DNA of 18,040 nt, taken from DATKMG01 sp041476565 (GTDB taxonomy: Bacteria; Acidobacteriota; Terriglobia; Versatilivoradales; Versatilivoraceae). The notes under the pieces are model-generated. The model worked only from the letters and a program-made list of their open reading frames with translations, was not told the DNA's origin and made no database searches. Shown here in pieces: positions 14,707-18,040 of this stretch (the first letter of the stretch is position 1; each line of letters begins with the position of its first letter). The position numbers were made by a program, and so were the translations under genes. The stretch is from assembly GCA_041476565.1 (NCBI GenBank), contig JBGOTQ010000132.1, forward strand, positions 1 through 18,040, given 5' to 3'.

Positions 14707-14991
14707 CTAAGCTGTTTTCTTTTTTTCCGAGGGGTGCGGCTTTGCTTGTATTTTAGGGTTTGTGTCCTTTCCCAGAGGGCTACGGTTTTCCATCCATTGA
14801 CGAAACTCTTGGCTTCGCATGGTCCAGGAAATAATGAGCAAGAAAACCAATGAAAGCACCAATGCCACGAAGGTCAGGAACAACCCGTCAAAAGTCGTTG
14901 ATTGCCCGGTGATGGCCAGCCAGCCCGCCAATGCCAGGCTGCCAAGGGCCGCCACTAAGCTGAAGACCAAGAGAAAAAGATCCTCCAACAA
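14707..14991 (-). CDS. Small two-helix membrane protein in oxidase cluster
   Basis: The 94-residue product has two membrane helices (about 4-26 and 34-57) and a basic, hydrophilic tail ending KKK. I recognise no family. It starts with TTG at 14991, 8 nt after GGGAGG; a second TTG follows at once, and a third at codon 8 is possible because another GGAGG lies inside the frame. The 11-bp spacing to SCO1 suggests co-transcription and perhaps a role in oxidase assembly or stability, which is inference from position only. Confidence 0.65.
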   Translation of the reverse strand: MLEDLFLLVFSLVAALGSLALAGWLAITGQSTTFDGLFLTFVALVLSLVFLLIISWTMRSQEFRQWMENRSPLGKDTNPKIQAKPHPSEKKKTA

Positions 14992-15259
14992 GATTCTAGC
15001 CTCCCTCTAAAAGTCTCTGGATCCAGGATCACAGCGTAAGTGCCGAGGAGCACTGTCGAGATCGATCACTTGCAGCGTACCTCTTGTTTCCTGGCTCTTA
15101 ATCAATCTCTCGATTCCCCTTGCATATTCGGATATTAACCGAAGGAATACTGCTTGATCAATCTCTGTCCGGAGTCAGGGCTCAATTGTAAGTTTGCATG
15201 GTCTGATGAAATCACTGAAAAGGGGTAATCTCATCACTTTCGACACCTGCGCGGTAACG
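14992..15259. other. Gap within the oxidase cluster
   Basis: About 268 bp separate the structural oxidase genes from the assembly genes. No ORF with a good start is seen. It has a 14-bp direct repeat with one mismatch, CTTAATCAATCTCT (15097-15110) and CTTGATCAATCTCT (15153-15166), 56 bp apart, and a weak hairpin TTCGG/CCGAA (about 15127-15143). No terminator is evident; a weak minus-strand promoter is possible but not convincing. Confidence 0.45.
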
Positions 15260-15526
15260 TCACCTTTGGAGGGAAGAGTTCCGATATCGAAAGGTCCAGG
15301 TCAGGATTCCCCCCATTATGACGACTGGAGGAACCAACAAGATCAAAATGGCAAGGTCAAGCGCCTTTTGGGCGTGTGGGGCTTGAGCCTTGGCGGCCAG
15401 TTGGCACATGGGGCAACCCTGTGCCAACGCCGGAGCCTGCCACTGCAAGAAGAAGACAGCCAGGAATAAAGCCAACAGTCCTGCCAGTCGTTCCCGTTGT
15501 CTCAAGCGCCGCCATAGTCTCATCAT
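15260..15526 (-). CDS. Small CPMC-motif membrane protein in cox cluster
   Basis: The 88-residue product has a signal-peptide-like N-terminus (basic RRLRQRER, then a hydrophobic run to about residue 34, ending APALAQ) and a C-P-M-C pair right after the predicted cleavage site. A second membrane helix (about 53-78) comes before a short basic tail. The CPMC pair at the outer membrane face could bind copper or form a disulfide. The open frame extends upstream into COX IV, but I start at the ATG at 15526 because GGAG lies 5 nt before it and the signal peptide begins there. That leaves a 34-bp gap after COX IV. No known family is assigned. Confidence 0.7.
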   Translation of the reverse strand: MMRLWRRLRQRERLAGLLALFLAVFFLQWQAPALAQGCPMCQLAAKAQAPHAQKALDLAILILLVPPVVIMGGILTWTFRYRNSSLQR

Positions 15527-15560
15527 GGTCACTCCAATACGGGGTCCGCTGCATTCCGGT

Positions 15561-15878
15561 TCATCGAGGACGCATCTGCAACAACCTGACACTATCCGGA
15601 AAGAAAACAGTCAGGAGCGAAATCACAATGATCATGGTGGGAACCAGCGTCAGCACCAGGCTCCGCTTTTCAAATCGCAGGTGCATGAAATAGGCCATAA
15701 TCAGTCCCGCCTTGATGAAAGAAATTCCCATCAGCAGGGTAAGCATCAAGTGCAAGGACAATCGCTCATACGCCAAAAAGACTTCCACTCCTGTCAACCC
15801 CAGGAGCCCAAGCCAGATACTCACAACCAGGCGATCAGTCATCATTGTACTTTCGTGTTGTTCCCGATTAGCAGCCAT
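15561..15878 (-). CDS. Cytochrome c oxidase subunit IV
   Basis: The 105-residue product has three membrane helices (about 17-37, 43-65 and 75-96) and the prokaryotic COX IV hallmark KAGLIMAYFMHLRFE, close to the usual FMHL(K/R)xE. It is a small subunit stabilising the haem-copper oxidase. A TTG-started extension to 15893 exists, but its first bases include the GGAGG that sits 8 nt before the ATG at 15878, so the ATG is the start. It follows the second COX III gene by about 42 bp. Confidence 0.88.
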   Translation of the reverse strand: MAANREQHESTMMTDRLVVSIWLGLLGLTGVEVFLAYERLSLHLMLTLLMGISFIKAGLIMAYFMHLRFEKRSLVLTLVPTMIIVISLLTVFFPDSVRLLQMRPR

Positions 15879-15920
15879 AGATGAATCCTCCAAATGTTCC
15901 TCGCCCCGTTTATCTTAGTC

Positions 15921-16562
15921 CTAGTGCATCTTCACCGACAGCAAGTAAACCAGCGGAAAGATAAACATCCAGACCAGATCCACGAAATGCCAATACAGGC
16001 CACAAATTTCGACGTGTTCTGGACCGAATCGTCGTGTACTCACCCCTACGGCCATAACACCCAAATACAAAACCCCGGTTGCCACATGGAACATGTGCAT
16101 CCCAGTCAGCCCGAAAAACGTGGCCCCGAATAACGGTGTCCCCCAGGGATTCTGAAATAAAGTGACCCCCTCTGCGATGAGTCCTCTCCATTCATTAGCA
16201 TGCAAGAAGATAAAAGCAACTCCTCCCAGGAGAGTGAAGATGATCCAGCGAACCGCAGCCCGGCGGTCATCTCGGTTGGCCGCATTGACCCCGAGCACCA
16301 TGGTGAGACTGCTGGAAAGGAGGCAAAAGGTCATCAGCGAGGCCATGGCGATGGTTGGCCACAAATGAAAGGGGGTTGGCCAACTCGGGCTGGCCACCCG
16401 GACATAACTGTAGCCAATCAGCAGCGCGGAAAAAGTCAGAGAGTCCGACAAAATAAACAGCCACATTCCCAGCTTTTTGTGTCCGACCGAATAGGGCAGA
16501 GACCCTCCACCCCACTCCGCCACAGAGATGTCTTCAATCCTCGCTTCGCTTGCCTCTGCCAT
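15921..16562 (-). CDS. ctaE: Cytochrome c oxidase subunit III (second copy)
   Basis: The 213-residue product has about five membrane helices, the short form of subunit III. It includes GHKKLGMWLFILSDSLTFSA near the N-terminus, LHANEWRGLI in the middle and GMHMFHVATGVLYLG, with a closing LYWHFVDLVWMFIFPLVYL that is the family signature. Subunit III stabilises the catalytic subunit I and proton uptake but binds no metal. The ATG follows GGAGGT at 6 nt and starts 1 nt after the stop of the first COX III gene, so they are tightly coupled. Length and sequence differ from the neighbour, so this is an old duplication or a division of labour, not a recent tandem copy. Confidence 0.9.
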   Translation of the reverse strand: MAEASEARIEDISVAEWGGGSLPYSVGHKKLGMWLFILSDSLTFSALLIGYSYVRVASPSWPTPFHLWPTIAMASLMTFCLLSSSLTMVLGVNAANRDDRRAAVRWIIFTLLGGVAFIFLHANEWRGLIAEGVTLFQNPWGTPLFGATFFGLTGMHMFHVATGVLYLGVMAVGVSTRRFGPEHVEICGLYWHFVDLVWMFIFPLVYLLSVKMH

Positions 16563-16563
16563 T

Positions 16564-17259
16564 TCAGTACCTCCAAAAAAAGAGCAATAAGAAAAGATAG
16601 ACCCAAAGCCCCGCCATAAAGTGCCAGTACATGGCCGTTACTTCCAGGGCAGTCCCGCCGGAATTCGCAGTCCCACCACCAGACCATGCCCGGTATAGGG
16701 AATACCCGAGAGCCAAAATACCCCCGAAAAGGTGTACTCCATGTGTTCCCGTCAACAAGAAGAAAAACGAGGCGTGGGGGCTTGAGCTCAAGTAGAAGCC
16801 CCGCGAAGCCAATTGCCGCCAGATCTGGAACTGGAGGAAAAGGAAAGTTAATCCCAAAATGGCCGTCAATAATAACCAATGGCGAAATGCGGCCTTGCGG
16901 GAGTCCTGGCGACACCTTCGCGAGACCTCCAGGGTGAAACTGCTACCCAACAGTACTAGAGTGTTCCAGACTAACTCAGGCGGCAATGGAATCGACCGCA
17001 CATTTGAAGAAAGTCCCAGGCGGAACACATAGGCACTGCTCAGACCAGCGAACAGCATGGTGATAGAGGCCATACACAACCACATGGCCAGGCGACTCGA
17101 CTGTGACGAGTTGCCATAGTCGTAAGGACCATAGTGGCCCCAGCGGTTTGAATCCCCCCCTCCCGAATGACTGTCACCAAAATTGTGACCACCACCAATA
17201 GACCCATCACGGGTCTTCTGCTCGGTTTCTTTCTCAGGCGCCGCGATTGCTGCTGGCAT
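16564..17259 (-). CDS. ctaE: Cytochrome c oxidase subunit III family protein (first copy)
   Basis: The 231-residue product has a hydrophilic Gly/His/Ser-rich N-terminal tail (about 1-55) and then about five membrane helices. RLAMWLCMASITMLFAG, THGVHLFGGILALGY and the closing MYWHFMAGLWVYLFLLLFF are subunit III signatures. The N-terminal tail contains HYGPYDYG (42-49), very like HHGPYEYG in the C-terminal tail of the preceding COX I. The Shine-Dalgarno is weak. It begins about 19 bp after the COX I stop codon, so the two are co-transcribed. Confidence 0.88.
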   Translation of the reverse strand: MPAAIAAPEKETEQKTRDGSIGGGHNFGDSHSGGGDSNRWGHYGPYDYGNSSQSSRLAMWLCMASITMLFAGLSSAYVFRLGLSSNVRSIPLPPELVWNTLVLLGSSFTLEVSRRCRQDSRKAAFRHWLLLTAILGLTFLFLQFQIWRQLASRGFYLSSSPHASFFFLLTGTHGVHLFGGILALGYSLYRAWSGGGTANSGGTALEVTAMYWHFMAGLWVYLFLLLFFWRY

Positions 17260-17278
17260 AGTTCAGTTGCATCATCCT

Positions 17279-18040
17279 TTAAGAGTTTGGCGGATCCGTT
17301 TGCATGATATAATCCCTGGACGCGCCGGGAACTCCATATTCATAAGGGCCATGATGAACCACTGGATGCTTCCCCCCGAAATTGTCATGAGGGGGCGGGG
17401 AGGGGACAATCCACTCTAATGTCGTGGACTCCCACGGATTTTCCGGAGCCTTCCGCCCCTTAAACAGGCTCCAGAAGAAATTCAACACAAAGATCAGTTG
17501 TGCTGCCGCTGTAATGAGGGTGGCAATGGTAATGAACTTGTGAAAAGGCTGTGTGGCAGCCAAATACTGAAACTCGGTAGCCTGTGCATAACGCCGAGGA
17601 TGACCCATGATTCCCATGATGTGCATGGGCAGGAAAATGGCGTAGACCCCCATGAAGGTCAGAAAGAAATGCAGCTTCCCCCAAGACTCGTTCATCATCC
17701 GGCCAAACATCTTGGGAAACCAATAGTAGGTTCCCGCAAAGATTCCGAAGATAGCGGCTACCCCCATGATCATGTGAAAGTGGCCCAATACAAACCACGT
17801 GTCGTGGAGCATAAGATCCAATAAAGTTTGCCCGAGAAACAGCCCCGTTAGTCCTCCAGAGACAAAGAGGGAAACGAATCCAAGGGCAAATAATGCGGGG
17901 GTAGTGAAGCGAATCCTGCCTCCCCAAAGCGTTCCTAGCCAGTTGAATGTCTTAATGGCTGATGGGACCCCAATGGTCAGGGTCAACATTGAAAAGGCGA
18001 TGGCTGAATAGGGGCTCAAACCGCTGACAAACATATGATG
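17279..18040 (-). CDS. ctaD: Cytochrome c oxidase subunit I, C-terminal part (cut by window edge)
   Basis: Only the last 250 or so residues are in the window; the frame runs off the right edge, so the N-terminus is missing. The fragment begins within the conserved HHMFVSG, whose two histidines are CuB ligands. It includes the haem-binding pair in DTWFVLGHFHMIMG and then several membrane helices. The protein is the catalytic subunit of a proton-pumping haem-copper oxidase (aa3 type by its neighbours). The C-terminal tail has HHGPYEYG (17333-17356), echoed in the next gene. Subunit II (ctaC) should lie beyond the edge. Confidence 0.95.
   Translation of the reverse strand, partial: HHMFVSGLSPYSAIAFSMLTLTIGVPSAIKTFNWLGTLWGGRIRFTTPALFALGFVSLFVSGGLTGLFLGQTLLDLMLHDTWFVLGHFHMIMGVAAIFGIFAGTYYWFPKMFGRMMNESWGKLHFFLTFMGVYAIFLPMHIMGIMGHPRRYAQATEFQYLAATQPFHKFITIATLITAAAQLIFVLNFFWSLFKGRKAPENPWESTTLEWIVPSPPPHDNFGGKHPVVHHGPYEYGVPGASRDYIMQTDPPNS

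Overview
The window looks like a chromosomal segment of a bacterium, most likely from the phylum Acidobacteriota. Three things point there: a secreted VWA protein of the acidobacterial VWFA-related type, an aa3-type cytochrome oxidase cluster with two adjacent subunit III genes plus SCO1/SenC and DUF420 assembly genes, and the company of bactofilin and HU genes. I infer the phylum from gene content only. I see no rRNA, tRNA, CRISPR array, transposase or phage gene.

Layout from left to right. (1) 86-1075 (-) is a VWA-domain membrane or secreted protein, followed by a 600-bp non-coding stretch that holds a GC-rich hairpin, a long-range helix and two tandem TGACA/TGTCA inverted repeats. (2) 1693-1977 (-) is an HU-type DNA-binding protein with a clear promoter and terminator. 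Divergent from it, 2275-3342 and 3350-4072 (+) encode an exported TPR protein and a TyrA-like prephenate/arogenate dehydrogenase. (3) 4201-6411 (-) carries an M24 metallopeptidase and a diacylglycerol-kinase-family lipid kinase. (4) 7065-8270 (+) is S-adenosylmethionine synthetase (metK). Its upstream region has a consensus promoter and, before that, a compact three-helix fold. (5) 8357-10430 (-) is a bactofilin, a methyltransferase-like protein and a zinc-finger membrane protein, probably co-transcribed. (6) 11094-12056 (-) is a membrane-anchored coiled-coil protein. (7) 12364-12723 (+) is a small two-cluster ferredoxin. (8) 12717-18040 (-) is a respiratory cluster read right to left: COX I (cut by the window edge), COX III, a second COX III, COX IV, a small CPMC membrane protein, a small membrane protein, SCO1/SenC, DUF420, and a HEAT protein with an embedded barrel-sandwich-like segment.

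The oxidase cluster is the clearest functional unit. It contains structural subunits I, III and IV of a proton-pumping haem-copper oxidase together with factors of families that deliver copper to CuA (SCO1) and support oxidase maturation (DUF420). Subunit II (ctaC) is expected just outside the right edge. The other transcription units are housekeeping or envelope genes without an obvious shared pathway.

The most unusual signals are the compact three-way-junction fold upstream of metK, the structured non-coding block between the VWA and HU genes, the HEAT/barrel chimera at the end of the oxidase cluster, and an H-x-G-P-Y-x-Y-G motif shared by the COX I C-terminus and the COX III N-terminus. 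I found no complete undescribed multi-gene system that I could defend.
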